Shown: positions 36,331-49,961 of the stretch, in pieces
Layout of the letters: every line of letters begins with the position of its first letter
Numbering within the stretch: position 1 is the stretch's first letter
Assembly: GCA_020746105.1 (NCBI GenBank)
Contig: CM036619.1
Span: forward strand, 4,742,561 to 4,806,560
Length of the DNA: 64,000 nucleotides
Reading direction: 5' to 3'
Source of the DNA: Trogon surrucura
Lineage: Eukaryota > Chordata > Aves > Trogoniformes > Trogonidae
Notes under the pieces: model-generated
What the model was told of the DNA's origin: nothing
Database searches by the model: none
What the model saw: only the letters and a program-made list of their open reading frames with translations
Translations under genes and position numbers: made by a program

Positions 36331-36375
36331 GAGAGGCCTTTTCCAACCTCAGTGATTCTGTGATCAATTCTATGA
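36331..36375 (+). mobile_element. CR1 3'-terminal relic, sense
   Basis: GGCCTTTTCCAACCTCAGTG followed by ATTCTGTGATCAATTCTATG matches the last 45 bp of CR1 with its tail iterations. Nothing further upstream of the element is recognisable. Confidence 0.8.
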
Positions 36376-38518
36376 CTTAGAGACTAAATAAATGGATACA
36401 GGGCACAATCAGTTCTTTGATAAGAAAATGTCCATCACTTGTTCTTTCTCCAAAGTCGTTTTGAGAATTGTATACGTTCTGGTTTGACCTGATATTGAAC
36501 AGACTTCACGCTGGTTCTGGATACACTGACAACTGGTTTTACTGGAACAAGCTGTGTGACCTGCACTGGCCAGTAGTGGTGGGCACGATGCTTCAGGTAC
36601 CAAGTTTGCACATACATCTAAATGTAATACAGATATGTTTTGTCAATCTGGAGGTGCAGTAAGAATTCATTTGGGATTTTGCTGTCATCTCTCACATCTC
36701 ACTTCTTTTCCGAACTCTGGTTGTGATGTGTTTGTACAATTTAAGCACCTTGATGATGAAAAATAAAGTGTTGCAGCAGGAGAAGCAGCACTTGCGGTGT
36801 CCATGGCTACCGAACAGTTTCTGGGATAAACCCTCTTTCAGGTCATTTTCTAAACTCAGAATTTTCAAGGTTCTGACTGCTTGTGCTGAAATTAAACTCT
36901 TGAATCCCTTTGTTCCAAAATTGCTGATTTCCTAAGGGAAGGTATTTAGGCTGTTTCTATGTCGGGTCTATTCTGCAAGGGAGCGGTGACTTGTCGGCCA
37001 CAGCGAGTGGTGACTAACTGGTAATAAGAATTACCTGAAATCAGGAACCAGCACACCCTGGATACACAAAATGGTCGTGTCCGTTATTCCTGTTTCACAT
37101 GGTGCTGCGGTTCCTTCCTCTGAGCAGTGTTATAGTCAGCCCTTTCTAGCAAAATTTTCTAGAAGAGAGGAAGTTGAGGAGGGAATAATGTAAATTTAGT
37201 GTGTCTGCATCCAGCTAGAATGTTTTACTCTTAATACTACTTCTATGGTTTGACTGTCTCCGCTTTTATTTTTTAATTTTTACTCCAGGATTTCATTAAC
37301 TGTATTTCTATTGTTTCTCTGGTAAACAATCACTTTGCTCGCTGAAAACGTATTTAGAAGGACTGCTATTGAACTGTTAACATTTTATTTTTATGTCTCT
37401 AAGCAGAAAATAGTTTTAGTTGACGTTGACAAGCAGCAATAGATTTGAAAAAGTTGATGCTGTAGTGCAGAAGAATGATGAAAAAAGCTGTAAGCATCCT
37501 CTCAGCAGTTCTTGCAGGGCATTAGTTCAACAATCTCCAGAAAAGCATAACAGGTTCCTTAAAGAGGAGTGAGGAAAGGCAGAAAAGTGAAGTTAAGCAC
37601 AGCAGTGACGCTGTCGTTGGACGCCAGCGTCATTTCAATAAGGAATGTCGTGTGCTGGCGTAAGCCATGAAGAGCACAACCTGTTCCTCTTCCTTTTCCA
37701 ACCTGCACGCTCTTACCTGCCGCGTGATACCCACCAGCCACCTCCTACTGCAAGAAAATACTGAAGTAGGTAATTGCTTTCCTAAAACACTCGTAGCTTG
37801 GCAGTGAAAGACAAAGCAAAAATGAGTATGTGCCGATCAGTGGCCCACTGTGAAGTTTTTTAAAATCAGATGTCGGCTTATTGAGCTGAGACAAGTGAAT
37901 TTGGGGACTTGTTGGATAGAAAGTTGGAAGTAATTTGAATATGTGATTTAAAAAAAAAACCAAAACAACAACCCTCAGAAAACTCCCCACGCGAGTGTTT
38001 GTACAGCGAAGAAAAGCAGTGGCAGGCACTTCTGTTCAATCTAGATTTACCTTCAGTTTGTTTTTTTTTTAAATGTTAAAATCACAGTCAAGCTGAAATA
38101 AAATAAACCAGGGTGGGACGGTGTGGGCTTAATCCCTGGGAAAAGTAAAATTCATCAGAAAGGGCATAAAATCCTCATATTGGAAACTACGTATTTGAAA
38201 CTGGTTATAAGACGGGATCGTACTTGGGCATATGTTTGTGAGTGCCGAGGTGTCCAAAATACTGGCTTAAGGATTTTTACAGTCCGTTGTCTCAAGTTGC
38301 TGAACCCCCTCGCGTGGCTGTCGTGGCTTGTGCGTCTTGGGGAGAGCGAGAAGTTAAACTGACTCTGACACTCGCACTCGCCTCCCTTTGGTCTTTCTTC
38401 CGAGAAGTTTGGGCTGAGCCCACTCTGGTTGGAGATGTCAGAACAAGAGGGCAGGCAGGAGGCAGAAAACCAAACCTCAGCCGAAAATGCTGTTACCCAT
38501 CTGTGACGTGTCCTTGCC

Positions 38519-39053
38519 AGTGGTGAGACCCCTTCTGGAATATTGTGTCCAGTTCTGGGCCCCTCAGTTCAAGAAAGACAGGGAACTGCTGGAGAGAGTC
38601 CAGCACAGGGCAACTAGGATGATTAAGGGAGTGGAGCATCTCCCTTATGAGAAAAGACTGAGGGAGCTGGGGCTCTTTAGTTTGGAGAAGAGGAGGCTGA
38701 GGGGTGACCTCATTAATGTTTACAAATATATCAAGGGTGAGTGTCACGAGGATGGAGCCAGGCTCTTCTCGGTGACAACCAATGATAGGACAAGGGGTAA
38801 TGGGCTGAAACTGGAACATAAGAGGTTCCGCTTAAACTCGAGAAGAAACTTCTTCTCAGTGAGGGTGACCGAGCACTGGCAGAGGCTGCCCAGAGAGGCT
38901 GTGGAGTCTCCTTCTCTGGAGACATTCAAGGCCTGCCTGGACACGTTCCTGTGTAGCATTATCGAGGCGTTCCTGCTCTGGCAGGGGGATTGGACTTGAT
39001 GATCTTTCGAGGTCCCTTCCAATCCCTAACATTCTGTGATTCTGTGATTCTGT
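38519..39053 (+). mobile_element. CR1 LINE fragment, sense, with intact C-terminal frame
   Basis: A single frame runs from the 5' break to the ORF2 stop. It contains [74 protein letters not shown] and a tail ending LLWQGDWT. The 3' block (ACTTGATGATCTTTCGAGGT) and three ATTCTGTG-type units end the copy at 39053. It is 5'-truncated to about 535 bp and has no frameshift, so it is relatively young. Confidence 0.95.
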
Positions 39054-39323
39054 AGTGTGTGCTTGTGAGACACTGTCATGATTTCTTTAAATGCTTTTTT
39101 TTAAAGAATCAGTCTTAAGCCCAGAGGTGTTTTCCTTCTCAGTGCTGGGAGCATAAACAGGTTGAGAAAACTCCAATTCTTTTAAATAAAATTACGTTTG
39201 GGGAGTTGGAGCCATTCTGCATGACTGGTGTGGATGGTACCTGGGCAGAGAACGTGACAATTGCCGTGAATTTTAGTTTTGTTTCCCTCTCTGCGGTAAA
39301 AGTGATGAAATAATCATATGAAA

Positions 39324-39391
39324 CTATATATATATTCATCTATATATATATCTATATATTCATCTATATCATATATATATATTCATCTATA
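39324..39391. repeat. AT-rich minisatellite
   Basis: About 70 bp of TATATATAT interrupted by ATTCATCT, with a unit near TATATATATTCATC occurring about three times. It is likely polymorphic in length. Confidence 0.85.
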
Positions 39392-42300
39392 ACTTTGTAA
39401 CTTGTTACCGTAAAATCCTTAGAGGGACTATTTTTTCCTTCGTTTTATTAGACTTTCCTTGCTCTTCATATCCAGTCTACACTCAGCTTATTAATGCTGC
39501 TCCAGTTCTGATGGAAATGGAAATAAAAACACTGTCTTGTTCCTTTCCTCCGATGGGAAAAATTATTTCTCGGAGCAGGCGGTAGCTGGGACGAAAGCCA
39601 TTGCCCTTCTTTCCTTGCAAGGACAGGCAACCTCCTGTAATGCAATAAAGTTGCTCATAAAATGTGTCCTTTGTGACCGACTCTGCAGTTTTTTGCGGGT
39701 TCGCAGGGCCAGGGCTTTCCGGGCGTTGGACTCGCTTCCTCCTTCCTTATCCGTGTGCACGGGTGTATATTCTGGTGCTTTTCACCTGGCCAGAAAATAC
39801 ACTTTTATATTCAAATCTGCTGTTCTCCTGGAAGTCCGTAGCTATGGGCGTTGCTTTGCGAAATTGAGGCCACGCCGAAGAGGGGCGGATCCTGAACTTT
39901 TGGGGGTTTTGATGGGTTAATCATGGCGTGTTTCCTTGTGCTTTGGTGGTGCAGTGTCATTTGGCACTGGATTTTCAGATGGACTCTTATTTCTGGCTTT
40001 GATGACTACTTCTTTGTGTGCTTTTCTCTTTCCTCTCACTCCTTTCAGGCCACCGAGATGCTGTTTGTTTTATCGCTGTGAACTGTTTTGTTTAGCTTGT
40101 AAGAGTAGATTATGTAAATGTTATAATAACTTGATTTATAAGTTCAGAGCTTTCTGTCCAAACAGCGTGTTCTTAGGAATATTCCCAATGTCATTTGTTA
40201 CATCTCTCTCTAATCTGAATCCTTTTGTGTTAAACCAAACAAACAAGGAATTCAAGCCTCTCCTGCAAGATGTCCTGGAAGAACAAACGCCATCCAAAAG
40301 AATTTCTTTGTGAATACCTTATATCGGTGTGTATCTTTGCTAAATGCCCTGTAAAACATCAGGGTAGATCTGAGAGTTTAAGACGTAATGTGTACTGTCC
40401 AGCAGCGTATTCTCTTTTAAAAATTCAACTCTGAAGGAACAAATCCAGTTCTAAAGTCGCATCTTACATCTGGACAATGAAGAATCAAGTATTTGGTCTT
40501 TTTGTGGACATTCATCCGATCTGTAAAAGTAAGAATTCTAATTTTTCTATCAAGTATTTTGCAGGTGACAGAAAATTAAAACAATCAAAGACAGCCACAC
40601 CAGTGATCTATTTTTTTTTTTAATTCCTCTCCTTTTACGTGCTGTAAAAATGACTGTGCAAGGGAAAATGGATACGAGGTGTTTTTACGATGTACGAGGT
40701 TAAATGTGAAGTAAATGAAAGAGGTTTTGCTTTAGTCTTGGTATCAGTTGTTTTCCTCACTGAAATCTTTGACCTGGGAGTTGGTTTAATTAAAACAAAT
40801 GAAGGATTTTCAGTTGTCTAGTTCAAAAAGTACCAATCTCGGGTTTAGGGTGAGGAAGGTCTTCCGGGGTTTGAGCTGGCCATAGAAACCTCAACGAAAA
40901 AAATCTCGAAAGAGATGCAGGTTTCTGGCCTTTGACTTGAAATCAGTGAGTAAATGGGGAGAGACCACTTCTGCAGTGGAGGTTTTTTTTCTTACACCAC
41001 TGCCCTTTCCCTGCGTACCTCACTTTGCTGTGAAGTACAGCCCAGAAACGGGCCGTGCAGCTGAAGTTCTTGCTGAGAAAAATCCATTTTTCACAAGAGG
41101 AGTTCACCAGGGATGTTTCCAGTCTGGTAAGGGACACCTTAAGTGAGGAATTAGCGCTGCACAGTAACAATAGGGAATTTCTTCTTTCTTCCTTAAAGGT
41201 TTCTGAACACGTAACCTGGTGGGTAGGTGAGAGATGCGGTGCCTTGGGGGTGTTTGTTTAGGGGGTTGGTCTTTTCTTCACCGGGTAAACCCCAGCGTCT
41301 CATGGAGTGCGCTGCGCTCCTGCTTGTATTAGTGAAATATTCTTCTCTTCCCTCGTTCAAGTGGGGAAACTCATTTCCTTCTGGAGTGTGAAAACAAGTT
41401 GCGGCTTCTTTCTTCGGAGCAAATCTTATTAACTCGTAACGTCTCGAGTTTTACGTTTGTGTAGGAGGAAGGATGGAGCTGCACCTCCCAGAGCCAGTGC
41501 CTACGTGGTGTCCCACAAGGAAGGATCCCTGTTGCCCAGGTGGAACAAAAACGCTCCTGAAGCCTGACGAGCTCTGCTTTTGGCCCTTGGCTTCTCTCCC
41601 CACCTCCTTTTGGTGTCGGTCATGCCGCTGACTAGCGTTGTCTTTGGCAGAAGAATACAGCTGCATTTTCAGCGAGCTTTTCTCTTTGAATGCCTGTCAT
41701 CTATGAAACGCGCTCCCCTCGCTCCGTGAAATACTCTGCAGCTGATTAAAATGTAATGAAATCATGTTTGAGACAAATGCCAAGCATCTTTAAAAAATAT
41801 ACTTTGACATTTACAAAATACCGGCAGATAATTAGAGGGTGGGTGCAGTTACGCTGCCATGGGCTGCGCCAGGCATCTTGCAAATCGACCTTTTCCCTGT
41901 GTTTTTCATTGTAGTTACTTCTTGTGTCAGGCATTCAAGTGGTCTCTGACCAAAAATCTAATTTTAACTGGTAATGTGATGCTTCTGCCACCTTTTTAAG
42001 TTCTGATCCCTGGCTGAAGATCCGTAGATCGTGCCGTGGTAATTAACTGTGAGGTGCAAGTTACGGGAGCTCGGCACCACCTGCCTTCTTGTCAGGTGGG
42101 AACGAACTTCCCTTGTCTGTCCCATTCCCCAGGGATTTCATCAACTTCTGCCCCTGTCCAAATTATTGGAATTAAGATTTGAATTGGGAAGATCATATCA
42201 AATGAAATGAAATGTAACAAAACCCTGCTCTAGTACCAGGACTACTGTGTAATCTGTTAGTGAACACTCTGCTCCTAAACGAAGGGAAATTGTGATTGTT

Positions 42301-42623
42301 TTGAGTAAATTAGGTAATTGGACTAATTTATTTTCTCCTTTCAGCACTGGATACTAGAGCACCCACGACTGTCTGCTTTACAAACACTCCGAACTGGAAA
42401 ATTGCTGCAAGATAGATTTCTTCTGTTGCTCTGCTCTCAGGAAATCTAAGAATAATCTGAAATTTCGGATGAGCAGTCATCGTGTCTGGTCTCTTACATT
42501 TAGTCTAATACATACAATTTTTTTACGTCTGTAATAGAAACAGAACTTTATAGTAAGCATTACTGTAAAACCCTAGTTTTTTATAATTAAGATGTAACAA
42601 GTCCTCTGCAGTTTGTTCATTTG

Positions 42624-43068
42624 CCTGGAGAATAGACCTTACGAGGAGCCATTGAGGGAGCTGGGACTGTTCAGTTTGAGGAAGAGGAGGCTGAGGGGGG
42701 ACCTCATCATGCTCTACAATGACTTGAAAGGACATTGTAGAGAGGTTGGTGCTGGTCTCTTCTCACAGGTCATTAGGGACAGAACCAGGGGGAATGGGTT
42801 CAAGTTGCAACAGGGCAAGTTTAGACTGGACATTAGGAAGAAATTCTTCACGGAAAGAGTGGTCAGACCCTGGAACAGACTGCCTGGGGAGGGGGTTGAG
42901 TCGCCATCCCTGGATGTGTTTAAGTGTCGCTTAGATGTGGTGTTGGGTGATATGGCTTAGGGGTGAACTTGTAGTGTAGGGTTAATGGTTGTGGTGTAGG
43001 GTTAATGGTTGGACTCGATGATCCCAAGGGTCTTTTCCAACCTGAACTGTTCTATGATTCTATGATTC
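42624..43068 (+). mobile_element. CR1 LINE 3' fragment, sense (young subfamily)
   Basis: It codes [52 protein letters not shown] and [16 protein letters not shown], ending at a normal stop. The 3' untranslated part has a tandem 20-bp duplication (42971-42990 and 42991-43010, unit GTAGTGTAGGGTTAATGGTT) shared with the copy at 62231-62833. The tail is ATTCTATGATTC. By hand alignment the two copies differ at about 18 of roughly 440 positions. Confidence 0.95.
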
Positions 43069-43860
43069 ATTAGTGTGCAGGGTAAGGAGTAGATATTATG
43101 ATCTGGTCAGTAACCTGGAAGTGATGTGCATCTTGTTATTATCATGAAGGGGACATACACAGGAGCTTTATAGATAGCAGGATCACTCATGGTGAGATCC
43201 TGGGTAGGTGAGCGTTACTTCAGCCGGAAACTTGGGCTCCAGTTCTTGAACTGGCTGCTGAACACCGTAAAACTTAGGTCATTCTTCCCTGAATGTATCA
43301 CTTGGTTTTCTCCCTATTCTTCTGTCTTTATATGTGGTTCTTCTGTTCACTTGTACACATACTGGCTGTTTTTCTGTGGCCTTTCAATACGTTGATGTTA
43401 AAGATTTTTAGTCTCTTTCCAATGTGCCCGCTTAGCTGGTCAAACTTATCTGAGTACCAGCTAGTTTTTGATAAATGGCTTTAAAGGAAGCGTGGAAAAG
43501 GGGAGCTTGAAGTTGAAAATGACTCTTGAATTTTGACTAGTGCCATTTTAACCAGATTATTTCTTCCTTCATTACAATGGGAGTGTTCCTCCTCTTCTCC
43601 TGCCAGTGCTCTGCTCTACCTCCTCCTCCCATCTTCACCTGCCTCCTGATGAGGACCAGTAAATCCTATTTAATACTTCAGCGTTGGAGGCCCAGAGCTC
43701 TCAGATTTGGACTGTACAAGATTTGTGCAGCCACACTGGAAAAAAAGCAGTTTCACGAATACAAAACTCGCCTCTCCAGCCCTGTGTGAGCAGAGAGGAA
43801 GATAGTTCCTACTTCCCGTTGATATATTTGTTTCCACCCCCAAGATGGGGTCTGGGACGT

Positions 43861-43923
43861 GCTGGGTTGATGGTTGGGCTTGATCTTAGAGGTCTTTTCC
43901 AGCCTTGTTGATTCGATGATTCT
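43861..43923 (+). mobile_element. CR1 3'-terminal relic, sense
   Basis: GGTTGATGGTTGGGCTTGAT, then GAGGTCTTTTCCAGCCTTG and ATTCGATGATTCT, equal the last 60 bp of a CR1 copy. Confidence 0.85.
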
Positions 43924-44076
43924 CAGTGAAGCGAGCCAACATACTGGTTTGCAGCTGCCAAAAATGAGAAGCTTCCTTCTCCCTCGTCCAGGCGATGCGC
44001 TTCTGCTATTTACTTTGTCCTGGCTCCAGAGCTTTTCAGAGCTCTTCTTTGAGCCATTTCGCCTCATTTACATAGA

Positions 44077-44215
44077 CAACCCCCCAAAAAAACCAACCCC
44101 AAGACTTAACAAACAATTCAAAACAAAAACCTTACCAAAACCGGAAAAAAAAATCCTGGACTAATTTCTTCTGTCTTAATTAGTTAAAAAACCCAAACAA
44201 AACAAAGCCAAAAAT
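44077..44215. repeat. A/C-rich low-complexity tract
   Basis: Stretches of A and C on the + strand such as CCCCCCAAAAAAACC and AAACCCAAACAAAACAAAGCC, broken by a short T-rich piece. It resembles the tract at 8743-8919. Confidence 0.6.
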
Positions 44216-44910
44216 CAACAGTTTAAGAAGCAGCAGGATGGCACGGAAGGGAACAAGGGCTGTAGAGTCAGGAAGGGTGGGTGAGGAAACTCTTGGCAGG
44301 GAAAAAAAGGGGTAGCAAGCTCTGCAGCTTTGGCAGCAGCAAGAACAAGTTGGTTGTATTAAGTTGGTTCAGCAGCCTGCGATGACAACTTACTTGCCTT
44401 TGAAAAATGAACTCAATCCTCTGTACAGATACTTTCTTCAGAAATAATGATCTGTCAGTCCTGTAGCTTCTTACAGAAGCAAATCTGAGAAACCAGACTT
44501 AAATTCTTTCAGTGCTATTTGAACACTAAATTGTACATGAGAACTTGAGCGGTGTGCAAGAGAATATCTGACATGGAAAGCAAAAAAACACTTCCGAAAA
44601 TATTTTGTGAATGATTGGTTGTCTTTTATTTTTAAACATATGAACTCTTACAAGGATCAGAATATATAGTGTCGGCTTTTCTGATGCTTTCATTGCTGTG
44701 TTTTTTTTTGTCTAGGATTGTTTAATTTCCTGATTTGTTCTATGCAGGAAAATTATTGAAATTTTATTTGATGACTTTTAGTTTTCAGACTTGATGTCAA
44801 TCTTTTCCAAGCCTGGAAGTCACCATCTTGCACTGGCAACTCTTGACTTGATAACTGTAGGCTGTAGAACGTACGGCTCACAAAGCTGGTCTATCTACCT
44901 ACATCTGTAT

Positions 44911-45285
44911 TTAGTCTGAAGAAAAGGAGGCTGAGGGGAGACCTGTCGCTCTCTACAACTACCTGGAAGGAGGCAGTAGCGAGGTGAGGGTTGGTGTCTT
45001 CTCACAAGTTACAACCAAGAGGGCAAGAGGAAATGACTTCAAGTTACACCAGGGGAGATGTAGGTTGGACATTAGGAAAACCTTCTTCACTGAAAGGGCT
45101 ATCAAAGACTGGCAGAGGCTGCCCAGGGAAGTGCTTGAATCGCCGTCCTTGGATGCATTTAAAAAGCCGTTTAGATACGGTGCTCAGGGATATGGTTTAG
45201 AAGTAGACCTGGTAGAGTTAGATAACGGTTGGACTTGATGATCTTGAAGGTCTTTTCCAACCATAACACTTCTGTGGTCTGTATG
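44911..45285 (+). mobile_element. CR1 LINE 3' fragment, sense
   Basis: It starts within the [13 protein letters not shown] region (TTAGTCTGAAGAAAAGGAGG). It runs through GNDFKLHQGRCRLDIRKTFF and DWQRLPREVLESPSLD to the 3' block GACTTGATGATCTTGAAGGT at 45285. One frameshift occurs near the start. It is related to the young copies but lacks the 20-bp duplication. Confidence 0.93.
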
Positions 45286-47920
45286 TTGATCTGAGCTCTT
45301 CTGGAACCACCATTTGGCATTAGAAGCAAAAGGTGAAGCTTTTCTGGATGTTCTTAATGTAAATGAATCGCACAGTGGTCCACTCTCTTTGACAGCATCT
45401 CTTGGTGACTCTTTCAGGAGATCACATGGATGTGGCTGTACTGCCTGCAGTGCATCCTTCTTGTTTCATCACTATCCACTGCATTAGAGACTTTGAGAGT
45501 TTTTTAATGTCCATTCATGTGCCCGTTGTCTGTACCCCTCTGAATTTGCTGCTGCCATCTGCCTCCACAGTCTACGGTCCGCTGCCTCCTGTTCAGAAAA
45601 CATCTTTTGACTGAAAAGTCTTGGGGTGTTCTGGGTTTTTACGTTTCCCTCATGTGGCTGCTGTTCCTCCACGTCATCATTTCAGCTGAACTTCTCTGGA
45701 CTTTGTGGACAGTATTCAGAGCGTGGTGCAAATTACATTGATTTTTCTACTCTTTTTGCATTTCGTGGTTCAAATAGAATAAACCTAATCCGTAGTTCTC
45801 CGCTGGCAGGGGATTGCACGATGCTGAAAACACGTGGACACTCGGCCCTTGACTTCAGTAAGCGCTGACAGAACTTCTTCCAAGTTGCAAAAATCCCGAA
45901 GACCGAATTTTCAGGCTAAAATTAAAAAATCAGTGATATATCCTTTGGTTGGAATACTTAATATTTTATCCCTTTGTGTTATTTTTCCTAAAGCTAGCTA
46001 GTCTCACAGTTTGCGTAGGAATTTGAGTGACGGTAGGTGCCCCTTGACCCGTGAAATACTGCTCATGGAAAAAACTCTTTGTAGTGTGGAGGGTGTGTTA
46101 CGGCAGCTGAAGAGCATTCTCTGCAGAAACTGATGTATTTTCATACATATTAAAGCACATGCACTCCTTGTTGAAAGAGATTTTCTATTTTTTTTCCTCT
46201 AGCTATTAAGTAATTCATTTAAAAGAAGTTTAAACATGCTAAGAGCACGTTTCAAGTATCTGGAAACTCTGTACTTCCTGAAGCTCGTGCAAAAGTGTTT
46301 TGGTTGCTCAGTCTTCCTGTAGGAGTTTGTGTTTTCAGGCCAAGTGAAACTCAAAAAATGTGCACGTTTCAGTAGCTCCCCCCCAACAACTATTTCTGGA
46401 TATTGTAAAGAGACTGAAAGGAAGTTGCTTTGACAGCTCTGTGTGTCTTGGTGGTTTACGGGGAGGTGTCTCGTTCGTGTAGCGCCGGCTTAATTTATTA
46501 CCACCTGCTATTTCTGCGAATGGTCGGATCGTTGTACACAGATTGTGTATTTCATTGCCACGCCGTGGATTGATTTATTGTTTCCAGAGAAATAACTGAA
46601 TAGAATGAAAACACGCTGTAAAGTCACCTTTATGACTCCTCTTAATGCCATGATCAATAAATTCACGGGAAGGTAGCGAAAGCTGCTTGATTTATGCGGG
46701 TTTACCCTCCTTTCTTGACCAGGATGTTGCACCAGTTGTCCCTTTTGTCCTTTGATACCCCCAGGTGACGAGGGCCAACCCCCACGAGTGGTTTCCGACC
46801 TGGGCGCTGATAGATCGGTCGTTACGTTGGTGCTCGTTAGCGAGCTGCTGGGCTGTCAAAGTATCTACAAAGACTGAATTCTATTACTGATTCTTTTTCC
46901 AAATGCATTGCAGTTGAATTACCTGATATTTCTGACCCCGTTCCAAGCTGTTTGAAATTAGCTGAGCATCAGTAACTGAGGAATATCTGGGTTTTTTCAG
47001 GTGGAATGAGCTTGTCTAGACGAACGAAAACAAAAAGTTGCTGGAATAGACTGAATTTTGCTATGGTGAAGGCTGTGTTGTATTTATTGCCCACCTGCTG
47101 CAAAACATGGTGTGCTTCTCACCCAGGAGACCCCTTATCATGGGAGGGGAGAGGAAAACGGTGCCACACATACCCTCGTCGAGTATTCTTGAGGTGGTCC
47201 TACATCATTTCTTCCGCTGCTTTCAAATGACAAAAATGATGGAGCTTGATTGTAACCAAACTTGGCTTCTGTAGGGGATTGATCCCGGATCTTCTGTGTT
47301 CCAATTGATTTTTCTACCATAGGCTAATATGTTGTGTTAGGTTTCTCTTTCAGAGACTTTTGTTGGAGGAAACCTTAATGTTTTTCAGTTCGTTAATACC
47401 TAGTTTGGGAGTGTCTCTTTTTTACGTATTAGAAAAGGAAGTAGCGACTCGGTTGCAAATGGAATGGTCTGATTGCAGCTATTACCATCTTCACCTCAGA
47501 AGTCTTAACCTTGTTGATGGCAAAGCAAAAGTTTCGTCTGATCCGACAGTACGTGTTGGAGATGGTTATAGAAAAAAAACACTAAAATGAGTTGTTCGGT
47601 AGGTGGTTGTTTTCTATCCCCATTTACTGCACGTTGAGGAAATCCCTCTTCTGAACCTGTTTTATCTCCTATGAAGTAACCGAAGTGACAGCTTTCCCTT
47701 CAAGTGATAAATTATTTCTCAGTACAGCACAAATGGTGAGACTCAGAACTTCTACTGCATTGAACACGCGGCTTTAATCTAAACTCAGGGAGGGGTCAGT
47801 GCCCCTCTGTTGGTAGATTGGAGGTAAAAGACCGAAAAATGCCTTTGTGGGCAGCAAGGACATTTTCTTGGATGATTCCAGTCTTTAAAGCTTGGAAGAT
47901 CTAGATCGTAATGTAGTGAG

Positions 47921-48006
47921 AGATGTCCCTACTCACTGCGGGGGGTTTGGACTAGATGTGTCCTTCAAAGGTCCCTTCCAACTCAACGCAGTCGATGATT
48001 CTATTT
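47921..48006 (+). mobile_element. CR1 3'-terminal relic, sense
   Basis: AGATGTCCCTACTCACTGCG, GGTTTGGACTAGATGTGTCC and AAAGGTCCCTTCCAACTCAA, then GATGATTCTATT, match a CR1 3' end. The left boundary is approximate. Confidence 0.85.
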
Positions 48007-48576
48007 TATGAACACCTTTCTATTCAAAGATTTAATGGAGCATCCATCTGAAAATCCCAGAAGGAGCAGTAGTGTAAACTTTATCCCTATTAAAAAGAAC
48101 AGACGTGAACGCCCCTGCCAGCAGCCGTGCGATGCACGGTACAGAAGTCACTGGGTTTGTGGGGGGGACGGGGACTGTGTCCAAGGGAGGATTTCAGCCG
48201 CAGCGAGAAGAGTGAGAGGGCAGAGGTTCTGGTTTTGGATTCAGCCCTGCATCTGAGGATCCGCTTCGGGTGAAAGCACTGAGAGAGAATCCGTAAATCT
48301 GATTCTGCAGCAAAGCACAATGGAACCATTGCTGTTGGATTCCAGAAGTCTGGAGGGGGCCCTCATGTACTGGTTTGGAGTGGATTGTTTTAAGTTGCCT
48401 TTTTGAGGGTAGATCAAGTTGGGGGGATTTGTGTGGTGTGTTTGGTTTGTTGTTTTTTTTTTTTAATCAAAATCTTGAAATTAACCATACAGCATGTATC
48501 TATCTGCTCCTTCCTTGACTTAACCGGACTATTTAGACTTACTAGTTATCGCAGTAGATGCTTGGAGTTGTGCCTG

Positions 48577-48670
48577 TTTCATGGTCGTGTCAGCGCATGA
48601 ATCCTGGAGGCCACCAACTGATTTCTTACCTGGCTTTATGCCACATTCGTGCGCTGACACGATCATGAAA
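48577..48670 (+). other. long inverted repeat: 26-bp hairpin with 42-nt loop
   Basis: The arms are 48577-48602 and 48645-48670. Checked base by base, all 26 positions pair in RNA of the + strand: 24 Watson-Crick pairs and two G-U wobbles (positions 8 and 22 of the left arm). On the minus strand those two would be A-C mismatches. It sits inside the PTK2 primary transcript. It could be a structured intronic RNA, a substrate for double-stranded-RNA enzymes, or the ends of a tiny inverted-repeat element. No flanking target duplication was found. Confidence 0.7.
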
Positions 48671-49018
48671 GCTCAAAGCTTTTCTTTGGCTGATTAAGCC
48701 AATTCTTACTCTTCTGTCCTCGGGCACAGATGGAGACTTGAGGAAAACAAATACTTCGCTGAAAAATGATGTTGCTGGTGTTTAAGTCCTCAAACACAAC
48801 ATAGAATTGGAGCTCTTGAGGAGCCAAGAGCTTTGACAATATCACAGTTTATTCAGTTCAAGATCTTAAGTGAGGACGCAGGGAGAGCCACGGTGCGTGT
48901 GCGATTCCAGCAACCGCAGCTCTGAAAATCACTGATTTTTTGTGTGTGTGTAGATAAGCATAAGCGCAATCGCAAAAAAGCTTGTAATTGTGTTATGTAG
49001 AGCCTCCATAGAGCAGGA

Positions 49019-49445
49019 TCTCATAGAGCCAAGGTTGGAAGGGACCTCAGAGATCATCTAATCCAACCCCCTGCCAGGGGCAGGGATGCCCTTAACCAGC
49101 CCAGGTTGCTCAAGGCCTCATCCAACCTGGCCTTGAACAGCTCCAGGGAAGGGGCATCCACAACCTTTCTGGGCAATCTATTCCGGAGTCTTGTCACCCT
49201 CAGACTGAAGAATTTCATCCTAAGATCCAATCCAAACCAGTTCTCCTTCAATTTAAATCCATTTCCCCTTGTCCTGTCGCTGGACACTCTTGTCAAAAGT
49301 CCCTCCCCAGCCTTTCTGTAGGTCCCTTCAGGCACTGCAGCCAGTGATAAGGTCCCCCTGGAGTCTTCTCTTCTCAGCTGAGCAATCCCAGTTCCCTCAG
49401 CCTGTCCTCGCAGCAGAGCTGCTCCAGCCCCTGCATCAGCTTTGA
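49019..49445 (-). mobile_element. CR1 LINE 3' fragment, antisense
   Basis: It starts with GCCAAGGTTGGAAGGGACCT, AGATCATCTAATCCAACCCC and GCCAGGGGCAGGGATGCC. In reverse it codes PEGTYRKAGEGLLTRVSSDR, RGNGFKLKENWF and RNRLPRKVVDAPSLELFKAR. Same subfamily as the sense copy at 9811-10625, including the lack of a clear ATTCTATG tail. Confidence 0.94.
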
Positions 49446-49961
49446 TGCTTACAGCGTTCTTACTTGTTCATTTCTGTGGAGTTACTTTAAAGAAAAGTGC
49501 ACCACTATAATTCCCTGCAACTTGCCAGAGAAATTCCAAAGAGCAGCAGCAGCAGATGTAGGGGAGGTGTTTACTTGGGTTTCAGTGGTGCCGGGGGAGC
49601 AGAGTGAAGGTCCAGAGTGCTACTGAGAAATTAGGCAAGTATCTAACTGGATGCTGCGTTCTAATTAAAGCATATACAGACATTACTTTTCTTGTAGTCC
49701 CAACACAGCTGATGCTTTATCATTATTAATTTTTTTTTAATATTAAAAATAGAAATTGGTGCCGACTCCAGAGGGAAATGCTGCTAGCGCAGTTTATGCA
49801 ACTTGACGGTAAAATCAGGTTAAACTGCGTGTTTAAGGTGTGTCAGGACTTAATCCTGTGGGATTCCTGGGGAGAAGGATGGGTGCCGTTTCAAACGCTG
49901 CAGCCTGGATGGAGTTCAGAACACCGCGATGAATTTGCTTTGCGGTGTGACAGCACTGACC

